A DNA stretch of 57,490 nucleotides from Candidatus Saccharibacteria bacterium UBA3749 (GCA_002371235.1 DFGN01000006.1:1-57490); one strand, 5' to 3'. Shown: positions 16,850-26,380, numbered from the stretch's first letter. Numbers and translations are program-made. The notes: generated by a model not told the origin, from the sequence alone.

Positions 16850-18400
16850 ATGAAAAAGATGCGAACATACCAACAGCTGATTGGTGAAACAATAGAACAA
16901 TTAAGAACAAATAAGGGCTTAACCCAGGAAGAGCTAGCTAAGATGGTGGGCTCGAGCCAGTCGGCAATCCATCGTATTGAGAAGGGTGGACAGAACGTCT
17001 CGCTTGAAATGATCAAAAAACTTTCAGAAGCACTTGGCGGCCAGATTCTCTCTATTAATGACTCTGTCTCGCAGAGCTTTAGAATTCGTGGCGGCAAAGA
17101 ATTACATGGTGAAATTACAATAAATACATCCAAGAATGCCGCGGTTGGTTTGCTCTGCGCTTCACTACTGAACACTGGTAGGACTGTATTTCATCGGGTG
17201 GCGCGAATTGAAGAGGTCTTTAGAATTATAGAAGTTTTGGAGTCAATTGGTGTAAAATGTCGTTGGTTAAACCGTCATAGAGACCTAGAGATTATATCAC
17301 CACGTGAATTAAGATTAGACGAGATGGATATAGAAGCAGCGAGGCGAACGCGCTCTATCATTATGTTTTTGGGGCCGTTACTGCATCGTTATCCCAAATT
17401 CAAGATTCCGTATGCGGGGGGCTGTTCGTTAGGGACGAGAACGGTAGAGCCGCACCTTCAAGCGTTAAAATCATTTGGACTTGAGGTAGATGCGACATGT
17501 AATAGTGGATTCTATGAGGTAAACGTGAAACAAGAGACCTTGCAGAAGTATCGTGATCGGTATATTGTTCTAACCGAGCGGGGTGATACGGTGACGGAGA
17601 ATGTTTTGATGGCGGCAGCACTTGTGCCTGGTCAGACGACTATTGTGGGGGCTTCGCCGAATTATATGGTACAGGATGTTTGTTTCTTTTTGGAAAAGCT
17701 TGGTGTAGAGATTCGTGGTATTGGAACTACTACTCTAGTGGTTAAAGGACGACCGATGATTGATGTAGATGTGGAGTACGACGTGTCAGAGGACCCGATT
17801 GAAGCAATGTCTTTCATTGCGGCCGCTTTCGTAACGCATTCGAAAATCAAGATTTGTAGGGCGCCGATAGAGTTTTTGGAAATAGAACTAGAGGTATTGA
17901 AGAATATGGGGGCAAGAATTGAGCGTTCGGAGGAGTATTTATCCGCGAATGGACGGACACGACTGGTAGATTTGATAATTAATAAATCAGAACTAGTGGC
18001 GCCAATTGATAAAATTCATCCGATGCCTTTCCCGGGTCTTAATATTGATAATCTACCATTTTTCTCAGTAATTGCAGCGACGGCGAAGGGGCGTACTTTA
18101 ATTCATGATTGGGTATTTGAAAACCGAGCTGTTTATATTACGGAATTATCGAATCTAAATGCAAAAGTGGAGCTACTGGATGCACACAGGGTATATATTG
18201 AAGGGCCAACGAATTGGCGGCCGGCGGATTTAACAGCACCACAGGCTTTGAGACCTGCAGTGGTGGTACTACTCGGTATGTTAGCTGCACCGGGGACATC
18301 AATTTTAAGAAATATTTATACGATTAACCGTGGCTATCAAGATTTTGCGGCGAGACTTAGGCATCTCGGAGCAGATATAGAGCCATTGACGGGGGTGTAG
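16850..18400 (+). CDS. murA: XRE-type HTH fused to UDP-GlcNAc enolpyruvyl transferase (MurA)
   Basis: A 516-aa fusion. Residues ~8-65 are a XRE/Cro HTH: 'TNKGLTQEELAKMVGSSQSA', then 'IHRIEKGGQNVSLEMIKKLS'. Residues ~75-515 are MurA, which transfers enolpyruvate from PEP to UDP-GlcNAc in the first committed step of peptidoglycan synthesis. The MurA part begins 'FRIRGGKELHGEITINTSKN', has the catalytic Cys in 'YAGGCSLGTRTVEPH' near residue 190 (the Cys115 equivalent), and ends with 'TIVGASPNYMVQD' and 'INRGYQDFAARLRHLGAD'. Ordinary MurA is ~420 aa with no HTH. The fusion could make the enzyme its own regulator. Only 1 nt separates it from the helicase gene. Confidence 0.9.
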   Translation: MKKMRTYQQLIGETIEQLRTNKGLTQEELAKMVGSSQSAIHRIEKGGQNVSLEMIKKLSEALGGQILSINDSVSQSFRIRGGKELHGEITINTSKNAAVGLLCASLLNTGRTVFHRVARIEEVFRIIEVLESIGVKCRWLNRHRDLEIISPRELRLDEMDIEAARRTRSIIMFLGPLLHRYPKFKIPYAGGCSLGTRTVEPHLQALKSFGLEVDATCNSGFYEVNVKQETLQKYRDRYIVLTERGDTVTENVLMAAALVPGQTTIVGASPNYMVQDVCFFLEKLGVEIRGIGTTTLVVKGRPMIDVDVEYDVSEDPIEAMSFIAAAFVTHSKIKICRAPIEFLEIELEVLKNMGARIERSEEYLSANGRTRLVDLIINKSELVAPIDKIHPMPFPGLNIDNLPFFSVIAATAKGRTLIHDWVFENRAVYITELSNLNAKVELLDAHRVYIEGPTNWRPADLTAPQALRPAVVVLLGMLAAPGTSILRNIYTINRGYQDFAARLRHLGADIEPLTGV

Positions 18401-18401
18401 A

Positions 18402-20489
18402 GTGGATAACTCAGTACTCGATGGACTGAATGAACGACAAAGAGAGGCCGCGGAAACGTTGAGCGGACCGGTGTTGATTTTGGCTGGGGCGGGGTCGGGA
18501 AAGACGAAGACCTTGACGCATAGAATTGCGAATTTGATTAGCCATGGAGTACAGCCGGGGCGTATCTTAGCTGTGACTTTTACTAATAAAGCGGCAAAAG
18601 AGATGCGCGGAAGATTGTGGAATCTTCTAGCAAGAGATGAATCCGTCCCTCAGGAGCCGCCACATTCATTTATGCCGTATATGGGGACGTTTCATGGAAT
18701 TGCGGTGAAGATTCTACGTATTGACGGTGATAAGATGGGACTGGATCATAATTTTGTGATTTATGATACAGATGATCAGATTTCTCTAATCCGGCGGGTG
18801 CTGAAAGATTTGAGGATGTCAGATAATAAACAATTAAAGCCGAAATCGATTCAGTCAATCATCTCTAACGAGAAGAATCAGGGTAATGGTCCAGACGAAT
18901 ATGAGGCAAATGCAATCTATCCGAATCAAAAACAAATTGCGAAAGTGTTTTATCGTTATGAGGAAGAGAAGATAAAAGCACAAGCGCTTGATTTTGATGA
19001 TTTACTCTTGAAAGAACTGGAATTATTAAGAAATTATCCGGATGTGCGTCGCAAATGGCAGGAAAGGTTTGAACATATACTAATTGACGAGTATCAGGAC
19101 ACGAATATTATTCAGTATAATATTGTAAAGCTACTTGTAAATGAAAAGCGTAATATTTGCGTGGTGGGAGACGATTGGCAGTCGATTTATTCTTGGCGAG
19201 GGGCGGATTTTACGAATATTTTGAATTTTGAGCGTGATTTTCCGGGGGCGAAGGTGATTAAGTTGGAACAGAACTATCGTTCGACGGGTTGCATCCTCGA
19301 TGCATCACAAAAGATTATTAACGAAAATAAAACGCGGACTGATAAGACTTTGTTTACGGAGTTGGGGCAGGGCGAACCGGTAGATATTGAGTCACTTCAG
19401 GATGAGGCGGCGGAAGCTAATTTCGTGGCACTTAAAATCCTAAATATGCAGAATGATTATCCGGATTTTAGTGATTTTGCAGTGCTATATCGAACCAATG
19501 CGCAGTCGTATGCTTTTGAAAAAGCGTTTATTAATATGCATATCCCGTATAAGATTATCGGTGGGGTAAGATTCTATGATAGAAAAGAAGTTAAAGATGT
19601 GCTGGCCATACTGAGGCTGGTGGTTAACCAAAGAGATAAGATTAGCCTTGCTAGAGTAGTGACAAATGTACTTAGCGGGATTGGAGAGGCTTCTCTTACG
19701 AAGATCTTGATGGCGATGGATGCGATTAGTGGAGACAAGCCTTTGCTTGACCCTGATTTGCCCGAGGTTTTAAAGGCCGGTAAGGCTAGAAATGGACTAA
19801 TGAGATTAGTTAATTTCTTGAAAAGGCCTGGTTTGGTTGAAAATCCTGGGGAGACAGTAAAAGAGGTAGTGGAATATTTTGACTTTAGGACGCTAATTGA
19901 TGATGGAGCTTTAGGTGGCGAAGATAGAATGGGAAACTTGGACGTGTTGGCGACGAATGCGGCGGGATATAGTAATCTGGATGAGTTTTTGGCGGATGCA
20001 AGTTTGATGTCATCGGCGGATGAAACATCAGGGAAGAATACGGTGACTTTAATGACTTTACATGCGGCGAAGGGGCTCGAATTCCCGGTAGTGTTCATTG
20101 TGGGAATGGAGGAGGGTCTTTTTCCGATGGCGCGTGCCAGTGAAGACGAGGCAGAGCTGGAAGAAGAGAGGAGATTGGCATATGTAGGTATGACGCGCGC
20201 GATGCGGAGACTTTTCTTGACTTACGCCGGATCGCGATACTCATATGGTTCACGGAATTATAATATGCCATCGAGATTTTTGATGGAGCTTGGATACAAT
20301 CCTTACGGATCGAATAGTTACCGAGATAGGGATGGAGATGGATTTACGGACTACGATGGCGTTGATGAGTTTGGTGACGATAAATTTGGCGGATTTAGTG
20401 GGGGTGATGGTATTGACGGCTTCGGTGGGGTTGACAATGATGATGGATTTGATTTCGATCCGTTTCCGGAGGATGAGTGGGGGAATTAG
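18402..20489 (+). CDS. UvrD/PcrA-type DNA helicase
   Basis: A superfamily 1A 3'-5' helicase acting in repair and replication, 695 aa. Motifs in order: Q motif 'LNERQREAAE', Walker A 'AGAGSGKTKTLTHR', Ib/II 'LIDEYQDTNIIQY', III 'VVGDDWQSIYSWRGAD', IV 'LEQNYRST', V 'LMTLHAAKGLEFPVVFIVGM' and VI 'RLAYVGMTRAMRRL'. The start is GTG, one base after the murA stop. The last ~65 residues are unusual: a Gly/Asp-rich, acidic, presumably disordered tail. It stands in place of the usual basic C-terminal region that contacts RNA polymerase in PcrA/UvrD. Which of PcrA or UvrD it is cannot be decided. Confidence 0.92.
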   Translation: MDNSVLDGLNERQREAAETLSGPVLILAGAGSGKTKTLTHRIANLISHGVQPGRILAVTFTNKAAKEMRGRLWNLLARDESVPQEPPHSFMPYMGTFHGIAVKILRIDGDKMGLDHNFVIYDTDDQISLIRRVLKDLRMSDNKQLKPKSIQSIISNEKNQGNGPDEYEANAIYPNQKQIAKVFYRYEEEKIKAQALDFDDLLLKELELLRNYPDVRRKWQERFEHILIDEYQDTNIIQYNIVKLLVNEKRNICVVGDDWQSIYSWRGADFTNILNFERDFPGAKVIKLEQNYRSTGCILDASQKIINENKTRTDKTLFTELGQGEPVDIESLQDEAAEANFVALKILNMQNDYPDFSDFAVLYRTNAQSYAFEKAFINMHIPYKIIGGVRFYDRKEVKDVLAILRLVVNQRDKISLARVVTNVLSGIGEASLTKILMAMDAISGDKPLLDPDLPEVLKAGKARNGLMRLVNFLKRPGLVENPGETVKEVVEYFDFRTLIDDGALGGEDRMGNLDVLATNAAGYSNLDEFLADASLMSSADETSGKNTVTLMTLHAAKGLEFPVVFIVGMEEGLFPMARASEDEAELEEERRLAYVGMTRAMRRLFLTYAGSRYSYGSRNYNMPSRFLMELGYNPYGSNSYRDRDGDGFTDYDGVDEFGDDKFGGFSGGDGIDGFGGVDNDDGFDFDPFPEDEWGN

Positions 20490-20510
20490 ATGATTGTTAT
20501 TATTGAATTA

Positions 20511-20519
20511 TGATATAAT
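20511..20519 (+). promoter_or_regulatory. Extended -10 promoter, leaderless type
   Basis: TGA-TATAAT (-10 at 20514-20519) ends 7 nt before the ATG at 20527. This supports 20527 over the in-frame start at 20494, which lies upstream of the -10. Confidence 0.65.
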
Positions 20520-20526
20520 CATAATT

Positions 20527-22821
20527 ATGAAGAAACAAAAGTTAAAGTACCTACTGCTGATACTTATTATGTTTTTTGTTTTTGTGGTAATGCCAATTGC
20601 TAGTATGAATGCTATCGCAATGACTCAACAACGACTCTATCATTATTCCAAGATTAATAATATGTTTTACGATCCCGGTGACGAGTGTGAGACCTCGGTG
20701 AAATTCGGTGGTGAAGAGTTGACGTGGAGTGATTTAAATGCGTTGGAGGGAAATGACAGATTGAAGCTGGTGGTGGAAACTTATGGTGAATATGCGATGC
20801 AACTACAAAAGTATTATGGTATACCATGGGAGATGCCGTTTGCGCAGATGGTGTTTGAATCCCAGGTTGGAGCTGATCATGGTGAGAGTAGCGTCTCTTA
20901 TATCATTGAAAAAATGAATTATTATAATATGCTCGGCTTGACGGGCGGTAATGGGCCGGATTATTATGCTGCTCCGGATTTTCCTGGATATAGTTCTACA
21001 GATAGTAAAGGTGTCACCCACGATTATTCTGGATATGATAGTATATCCAAGATGCTACTAGGCTATGCAATATACCACGTTAGAAATGGTCATGAAGCAG
21101 AGCTGGCCTATGATAAGGGACTGAAGATGTTGTCGCCGGATGATTACAGACTAAAGGAGGCGATCCCAGCGCTGATGTATTCGTATTGTCCTGGTGGATG
21201 TTATCAGGATGAAATATGGAGTGTGATACGTGGCGGTAATACAAGTTGGACTGGACTGCTAGATGTCATGAAGGAGAAGGGTTGGAAAAATTCAGAAGAG
21301 TTAGCGAAAGAGTGGAATATTCAGCCGGGTGGGATTGCGACCGAGAAGTGGGGCTGGGGCGATATTCGTGAGCAGATCTGGAAAGAATATGGCGAGAACG
21401 GCATGCCACTCGAGGAAGCATCAAAGTTTGGTGCGGCGGTGTCAACATTACAATCTGGTAAGGTTGTGGCATCGAGTGGTAATGCGGTGCTGCATTCACC
21501 AATGAATCCTTGGCTAGATGACGCCGGGCTGGAAGGATACATTAAGGATGAGGTTAGTTTATCTGCGAATATAGATGATTCTGCAGTTGTTAATGGACAA
21601 TATGCAAGTTTTGCAGCAGATGCAGGGAATGGTTCTGGATTGCCTGGTTTTATTGTGTTGCATTTGACGGAGGCTGATAATTTTGGAGCAAGGAGTTGGA
21701 CTAATTTTTGTGGCCCCAGCTTTTATTGTCCACCGCATTTTACGATTGATGTGGGCACACGAGAAGTGTTTCAGCACTTTCCTTTAACAAGTCCGTCTGC
21801 GGCGGTGAGCGCAGTTGATGGAGTAAGCTGGGATCAATATGGGATTCAGATTGAAATCGTGGGACATGGTGGTACACCTGGTAGTACATGCATGAAGGAT
21901 GCATGCGGTGAGCGATATTTGTATACTAATTTTTCGGATGGTGATTGGGATTATATTGCTAAACTTCTGATTGCAATCAGTAATGAAACTGGCATTCCTT
22001 TGACTTCGTCGTTAACTTGGGCAAATTCCCCGAGTGAAGCGGAAGGGTTGAAGTTATCTACAAATGAGCTGAAATCATATATAGGCGTACTTGGGCATAC
22101 ACATGTTAATGGTAAAGAGGATCCTTTGTCGGCGTGGCAGTATATTGAGAGGGCTCTTGGCCGACTCGGATTTGCTTATAACAAAACTTCGTTTACTGTA
22201 TGTAAGAATTCTAATAGGAGAGGGACTTGTTATTCACTGCGAAATGGTGATGGGGGGTGCACTAAGGATGGATATACATATTATTGGCAAGGGGGACCAT
22301 CGTGGGGTGATACAAATATACGTTCATGTGAGACGATTGCTGGTGGTGGATGTGGCTACTCCGCTGTAGCAATGGTGGTTACGGCACTTACGGGCAAGCA
22401 GGTAACACCGCTTGATACTGTAAAAGTTGCACAGCGGGTGAGTGGGCACGCGTTTTATAGCTGTGGTAGCGGTGGTGAATCTGGATTGGTGGCCGGAATC
22501 ATCAATGGAGGAAATTATGGTTTGACTGTGACAGGATATGGTGATAATGGTGCCTTTACTGAGGACACGATTAGTGCGATGTTAAGAGAAGGGAAGATGA
22601 TTGTGATGTCAGTTGGCGCAGAGACCATGTCTGGACAGAAATTTACTAGTGGTGCGCACTGGATTGCGATTCGCAGCATTACTTCTGATGGTAAATGGCA
22701 AATTTTTAGCAGTGCTCCTAGTCCAAGTGCCGAGGTAAATGATATGGTGTTCGAGCCATCGGTTATAGTTGAAGCTCATGTTAATCACAGAGATTATTGG
22801 TATGTCGTATCAAAGAAATAA
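20527..22821 (+). CDS. Secreted three-module cell-wall hydrolase
   Basis: A 764-aa exported protein. Residues 1-~30 are a signal peptide or anchor ('LLLILIMFFVFVVMPIASMN'). Residues ~75-225 look like a glucosaminidase/lysozyme-type module: 'YGIPWEMPFAQMVFESQVGA' and 'YNMLGLTGGN'. Residues ~370-545 look like an N-acetylmuramoyl-L-alanine amidase of the Amidase_2 type: 'FIVLHLTEADNFG', 'YCPPHFTIDVG' and 'LGHTHVNGKEDP' supply the probable zinc ligands. Residues ~585-760 look like a C39/papain-like peptidase with Cys in 'GGGCGYSAVAMVV' and His in 'SGAHWIAIRSI'. Three bond-cleaving modules in one chain suggest attack on peptidoglycan, its own or that of a host bacterium. The gene precedes a small membrane-anchored protein by 15 nt. 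Domain calls are by motif only. Confidence 0.8.
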   Translation: MKKQKLKYLLLILIMFFVFVVMPIASMNAIAMTQQRLYHYSKINNMFYDPGDECETSVKFGGEELTWSDLNALEGNDRLKLVVETYGEYAMQLQKYYGIPWEMPFAQMVFESQVGADHGESSVSYIIEKMNYYNMLGLTGGNGPDYYAAPDFPGYSSTDSKGVTHDYSGYDSISKMLLGYAIYHVRNGHEAELAYDKGLKMLSPDDYRLKEAIPALMYSYCPGGCYQDEIWSVIRGGNTSWTGLLDVMKEKGWKNSEELAKEWNIQPGGIATEKWGWGDIREQIWKEYGENGMPLEEASKFGAAVSTLQSGKVVASSGNAVLHSPMNPWLDDAGLEGYIKDEVSLSANIDDSAVVNGQYASFAADAGNGSGLPGFIVLHLTEADNFGARSWTNFCGPSFYCPPHFTIDVGTREVFQHFPLTSPSAAVSAVDGVSWDQYGIQIEIVGHGGTPGSTCMKDACGERYLYTNFSDGDWDYIAKLLIAISNETGIPLTSSLTWANSPSEAEGLKLSTNELKSYIGVLGHTHVNGKEDPLSAWQYIERALGRLGFAYNKTSFTVCKNSNRRGTCYSLRNGDGGCTKDGYTYYWQGGPSWGDTNIRSCETIAGGGCGYSAVAMVVTALTGKQVTPLDTVKVAQRVSGHAFYSCGSGGESGLVAGIINGGNYGLTVTGYGDNGAFTEDTISAMLREGKMIVMSVGAETMSGQKFTSGAHWIAIRSITSDGKWQIFSSAPSPSAEVNDMVFEPSVIVEAHVNHRDYWYVVSKK

Positions 22822-22836
22822 CGATGAGGAGTATAG

Positions 22837-23439
22837 ATGAATCAAAATCGTGACAGCAAAAAATATAAAATAATTGAATTTATAAAGACGCCGCTTGGGG
22901 CAGTGGTGGTATTGGTGACAATGGTATTCGTGGTTTTGTTGGTTTGTATTACGATATTAAAACTAAATGAACGTTCAGCCAACGAAGATTATTATTGGTA
23001 TTCTGAACTAGATCCGGCGTCCGGTACTGAGGTATGGTTTGGTCCACCTACTGGTGGTGACGGTACGGATGGGATTATCTATGCTGGATTTGGTGATGAC
23101 GTGATTGGTAATGGGGTAACACCGGAACAGTATGCAGTGTTTAGGGATGCCGTAAAGGAATATGCCGGTTTGAATAATATAGAATTAAAGCGCATTAGTT
23201 ACGTGAAAGATAGTTTTAAGCTTGAAAAATCGTATGTGTTTCGATTTGACATAGTGTTGAACGTAGATGGTGTAAGGCTTGGAGTAGTCATTGATTCATC
23301 AGCTGGGTGGAAAGACATTAACGGGATGTTTGTGAAGTTGTTGGACGAAAATGGAACAGAGGTTTATAAATTGAATATAAATAGCAATAATATATGTGAT
23401 TATATAACGTCGTGTGATAAATATGACGGCGAAGTGTGA
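22837..23439 (+). CDS. Membrane-anchored protein, unknown function
   Basis: No family is recognised. It is 200 aa. A basic ~17-residue start is followed by one membrane helix (residues ~20-42) and an outside domain of ~155 residues rich in Gly, Asp and beta-type sequence. Two cysteines near the end ('NNICDYITSCDKYDGEV') may form a disulfide. GAGGAG lies 6-11 nt before the ATG. The 15-nt gap from the wall hydrolase gene indicates co-transcription, so it may be an accessory, receptor or immunity-like partner of that hydrolase. That partnership is inferred from position alone. Confidence 0.72.
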   Translation: MNQNRDSKKYKIIEFIKTPLGAVVVLVTMVFVVLLVCITILKLNERSANEDYYWYSELDPASGTEVWFGPPTGGDGTDGIIYAGFGDDVIGNGVTPEQYAVFRDAVKEYAGLNNIELKRISYVKDSFKLEKSYVFRFDIVLNVDGVRLGVVIDSSAGWKDINGMFVKLLDENGTEVYKLNINSNNICDYITSCDKYDGEV

Positions 23440-23522
23440 TTGGGCTATATTGTAGCACGTATAATTGTAGTGTATTAAGGGAGATTTTTTAAAGAACAGG
23501 GAGAAAAACTATAAAAAAACTC

Positions 23523-23551
23523 TTGATTTTTTTAAAACAATAGTTTATGAT
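23523..23551 (+). promoter_or_regulatory. Pilin gene promoter
   Basis: TTGATT (23523-23528), 17 bp, TATGAT (23546-23551). The leader of ~28 nt carries AGAAAGGA before the ATG at 23586. Confidence 0.6.
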
Positions 23552-23585
23552 AAGCATAAGAATAAAATCTAGAAAGGATTTATTT

Positions 23586-24191
23586 ATGAAAAAAGAAAAT
23601 ATAAAACCTAAACAAGGCTTCACCATCATCGAGGTAGTGCTTGTGCTTGCTATTGCAGGTCTTATCTTCTTGATGGTATTCGTCGCGCTTCCAGCGCTCC
23701 AGCGTTCACAGCGTGATACACAGCGTCGAAACGACCTATCTCGCGTCGATACTTCAATGGTGCAATACCAAACTAATAACCAGGGAACCAATAACGGCTC
23801 CAATCTTCCTGTAGCGGGAACATTCGCTGCGAGTCAAAGACCGGAATTTCCAGAAGATTGTTCTAGCTCTTCGGCTTGTACATTCGTTCGTAACTATATG
23901 AATTCTGGTACTTCTAATACTATTGATACCAATACATTCCAAGACCCAGACGGTTGGTATTATGGTATGACGATTCTATCTCATGCCGAGTCTGGACTTT
24001 CTGATAATGGCGGATCTTGGAGCTATGTCAATTCTAATGAAGATGCAAACAGAGACGCAATGGATCATATAATATATGTATTGACTGGAGCGAAATGTAA
24101 TGGTGAAACCGTTACGGGCGATTCGCAGCGTCACTTTGCGATCGTGTATCGTCTTGAAGGTGCTGGTACTTACTGTATTGATGATCAGTAG
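23586..24191 (+). CDS. Type IV pilin-like / pseudopilin protein
   Basis: 201 aa. The N-terminus has a textbook class III (prepilin) signal: a short basic leader ending in 'KQGFTIIEVVLVLAIAGLIF', with predicted cleavage after the Gly of G-FTIIE and the conserved Glu at mature position 5. The long hydrophobic helix continues into an amphipathic stretch ('LQRSQRDTQRRNDLSRVDT'). The C-terminal globular region has paired cysteines. An AGAAAGGA site 8 nt upstream makes 23586 the start. It is bounded by its own promoter and a strong terminator. Major pilin versus minor pseudopilin cannot be decided, and no assembly genes are in this window. Confidence 0.88.
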   Translation: MKKENIKPKQGFTIIEVVLVLAIAGLIFLMVFVALPALQRSQRDTQRRNDLSRVDTSMVQYQTNNQGTNNGSNLPVAGTFAASQRPEFPEDCSSSSACTFVRNYMNSGTSNTIDTNTFQDPDGWYYGMTILSHAESGLSDNGGSWSYVNSNEDANRDAMDHIIYVLTGAKCNGETVTGDSQRHFAIVYRLEGAGTYCIDDQ

Positions 24192-24204
24192 AATTAGCTT
24201 TTAA

Positions 24205-24237
24205 AAAAAATCGCCCCACGACGGGGCGGTTTTTTTA
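24205..24237 (+). terminator. Rho-independent terminator
   Basis: CGCCCC-acgac-GGGGCG is followed by TTTTTTT, with an A-run before it. It ends the pilin transcript. The TTGACA of the next promoter overlaps its end. Confidence 0.85.
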
Positions 24238-24266
24238 TTGACAATTAAGCATAACATTGATACACT
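24238..24266 (+). promoter_or_regulatory. Promoter of the FISUMP surface protein gene
   Basis: TTGACA (24238-24243), exactly 17 bp, TACACT (24261-24266). A leader of about 16 nt with GTGAGG precedes the ATG at 24289. Confidence 0.65.
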
Positions 24267-24288
24267 ATTAATAGTGAGGTCATTTGAA

Positions 24289-26298
24289 ATGAAAAACATT
24301 AAAAACTTTAGGACTATACTTGCTTTGGGTGTTGCAATTGTTTTTTTTGTGTTTTTTTCTTGTGATAGTTATGCTGAGCACAGTGTTAGTATTTCCACAT
24401 CTGGACTTGAGACTATTGATGTTGTGTTATCAGATGGTGGTGTTTCGATCGCCAGGATAGATTTAAATGTTTCAGCAACTTGTAAATCAGGTTATAATAT
24501 GTTCTTGTCTTCGACAGTAAATGATAACAACCTATATCTTGACGGTGATGCTGATACGTCTGACTCTAAGCCATTCTTTGCTGTTTCGGATGGATTAACT
24601 AGTCTTATTCGATCTGATAATACGTGGGGCTATTATTCTTCCGAAGATTCTATTCCTAATTCGGAGAGCGTTTTTTTGGGAGTACCAACTTTCGGACATT
24701 TTGCAACAATAAGAACGGCTTCCGAAACTGCCGAGCTTGATGAGATAGATGATTCGTTTTCTGTTTATTATGGTGTCAACGCCTCGGAAAATATGACTCC
24801 AGGTTATTATTCGATGGTTAAGGGCGATAATGGTGAACTTGGTAAAATTGTATACTATGCAACATTATCGGAGGATTGTTTCAGATACAAAGTGAAGTAC
24901 GATCCAACGGGCACAAATCTAGGTATGCCCATTACTGGTCTTGGGAGTGTGTCAGAACAGTATATTGCTGAGGGCGTAACTGACACTTTAGCTGAGGTTG
25001 CTTTTGAAAATCCTGTTATTGATGGTGTTACTTATTATTTTAAGGGTTGGAATACTATGCAGGATGGTACTGGTACGTTTTATGAAGATGGTCAATCTGT
25101 GACTGATTTGACCTTGGCTGGGGAGACTATTATTCTTTATGCGCAATGGGATGACTGTTTAAGCGAGGAGATTTGCTATTATGGCAATCACAATGGCATA
25201 AGTGGATCAATGGGGCATCAACATGCTGCTAGTAGTTCGAGTGTGATGCTTCTTGCTCCTAACTATTCGTTGCCACGACATGGATTCGCTGGATGGAGCG
25301 AAGACATTAATGCTGCTTCTAAGTATTCTAATGGTGAAGATATGGTAATATATGGTCCGAATCAAACAATAAATGTCGGTGATTTGTCAGAAGTGGGACT
25401 ACATTTATTTGCTGTTTGGCTTGAGCCTATTGGAGTATTGCAAACATGGGATGGTTGTGACGGCTTAGAAGAAGGAGCCATGATAGCACTTCAAGATGCT
25501 CGTGACGAAAATGCATATGCAGTTTCAAAATTAGCTGATGGACGTTGTTGGATGGTTGAAAACTTAAGACTTGAGTCTGATGATTCAGTGGGAGAAAAAG
25601 CTTTGTTGTCACAAGGATATAACGCTGGTTTTACTGGACTTGCGAATGCAGAAAGCGTTAATTTTTCAGATTCATCTGCGCCAAATTCTTTGTATAGTAC
25701 CAATGGTTCGACTATTAATACTGTATATGGGAATTATATTGGTAGTAGATTTCCACGTTACAACAATGAGAATTCTTTATTTATTAACGATAGGGCATCG
25801 GATTCCGGTGCGAGTATATATGGTTACGGTAATTATTATACGTGGCCTGCAGCTGTCGCTAATACGACGGCAAATTATAATATGAATGCTATCACTGATG
25901 CGACGTCAATATGTCCACTCGGTTGGCGTATGCCAAGTGGCGGCAATAAGGATATTGAGTTGGAGAGCGATTACTGGAATCTTATTGTTAATGGCATTAA
26001 TAATGGAGTAAAACCAAATAATTATAGCAGTTTTGACAGGTCTTATTATTCCGGCACCGTAGAAGGAGTAGCGATTTCTGAAATATTGAAGCATTTCCCG
26101 AATAATTTCGTTCTGTCTGGTTATTATAGCTTTGACTCTGCCGCTAATAGGGGTTCGGTTGGGAGTTATTGGACCTCGGTTTCAAGCATTAATGCTGGGT
26201 CTTACTCAATGAATATTCGTTCGAATAGAGTTGATCCGGGTACAGCTTATTCCTCTAAGTATCGTGGTTATTCTATTCGTTGTCTTCGCGATGAATAA
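24289..26298 (+). CDS. Secreted FISUMP-domain surface protein
   Basis: A 669-aa exported protein. A signal peptide (residues 1-~29, ending 'FFSCDSYA') precedes a beta-rich N-terminal domain. Then come two Listeria-Bacteroides/InlB B-type repeats ('YYFKGWNTMQDGTGTFYEDG' ... 'IILYAQW' and 'RHGFAGWSEDIN' ... 'LHLFAVW'). The C-terminal ~270 residues are a FISUMP domain ('AVSKLADGRCWMVENLRLES', 'CPLGWRMPSGG', 'GSYWTS', 'RGYSIRCLRDE'), a family with a C-type-lectin-like appearance. No LPXTG or C-terminal helix is seen. A second protein of the same layout is encoded at 54904. A role in adhesion is plausible but not shown. The in-frame start at 24238 overlaps the promoter and was rejected. Confidence 0.87.
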   Translation: MKNIKNFRTILALGVAIVFFVFFSCDSYAEHSVSISTSGLETIDVVLSDGGVSIARIDLNVSATCKSGYNMFLSSTVNDNNLYLDGDADTSDSKPFFAVSDGLTSLIRSDNTWGYYSSEDSIPNSESVFLGVPTFGHFATIRTASETAELDEIDDSFSVYYGVNASENMTPGYYSMVKGDNGELGKIVYYATLSEDCFRYKVKYDPTGTNLGMPITGLGSVSEQYIAEGVTDTLAEVAFENPVIDGVTYYFKGWNTMQDGTGTFYEDGQSVTDLTLAGETIILYAQWDDCLSEEICYYGNHNGISGSMGHQHAASSSSVMLLAPNYSLPRHGFAGWSEDINAASKYSNGEDMVIYGPNQTINVGDLSEVGLHLFAVWLEPIGVLQTWDGCDGLEEGAMIALQDARDENAYAVSKLADGRCWMVENLRLESDDSVGEKALLSQGYNAGFTGLANAESVNFSDSSAPNSLYSTNGSTINTVYGNYIGSRFPRYNNENSLFINDRASDSGASIYGYGNYYTWPAAVANTTANYNMNAITDATSICPLGWRMPSGGNKDIELESDYWNLIVNGINNGVKPNNYSSFDRSYYSGTVEGVAISEILKHFPNNFVLSGYYSFDSAANRGSVGSYWTSVSSINAGSYSMNIRSNRVDPGTAYSSKYRGYSIRCLRDE

Positions 26299-26380
26299 TA
26301 GTGGCTAAAATGAATACTTGTTGATTTTATTCTGTTTATACAATTAATTATGGAAGAATGTGGTATAATATAGTCAGTGT

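Noticed and set aside
20494..20526. Upstream in-frame start for the wall hydrolase
   Set aside because: It lies upstream of the -10 box and would add a non-signal stretch before a good signal peptide at 20527.
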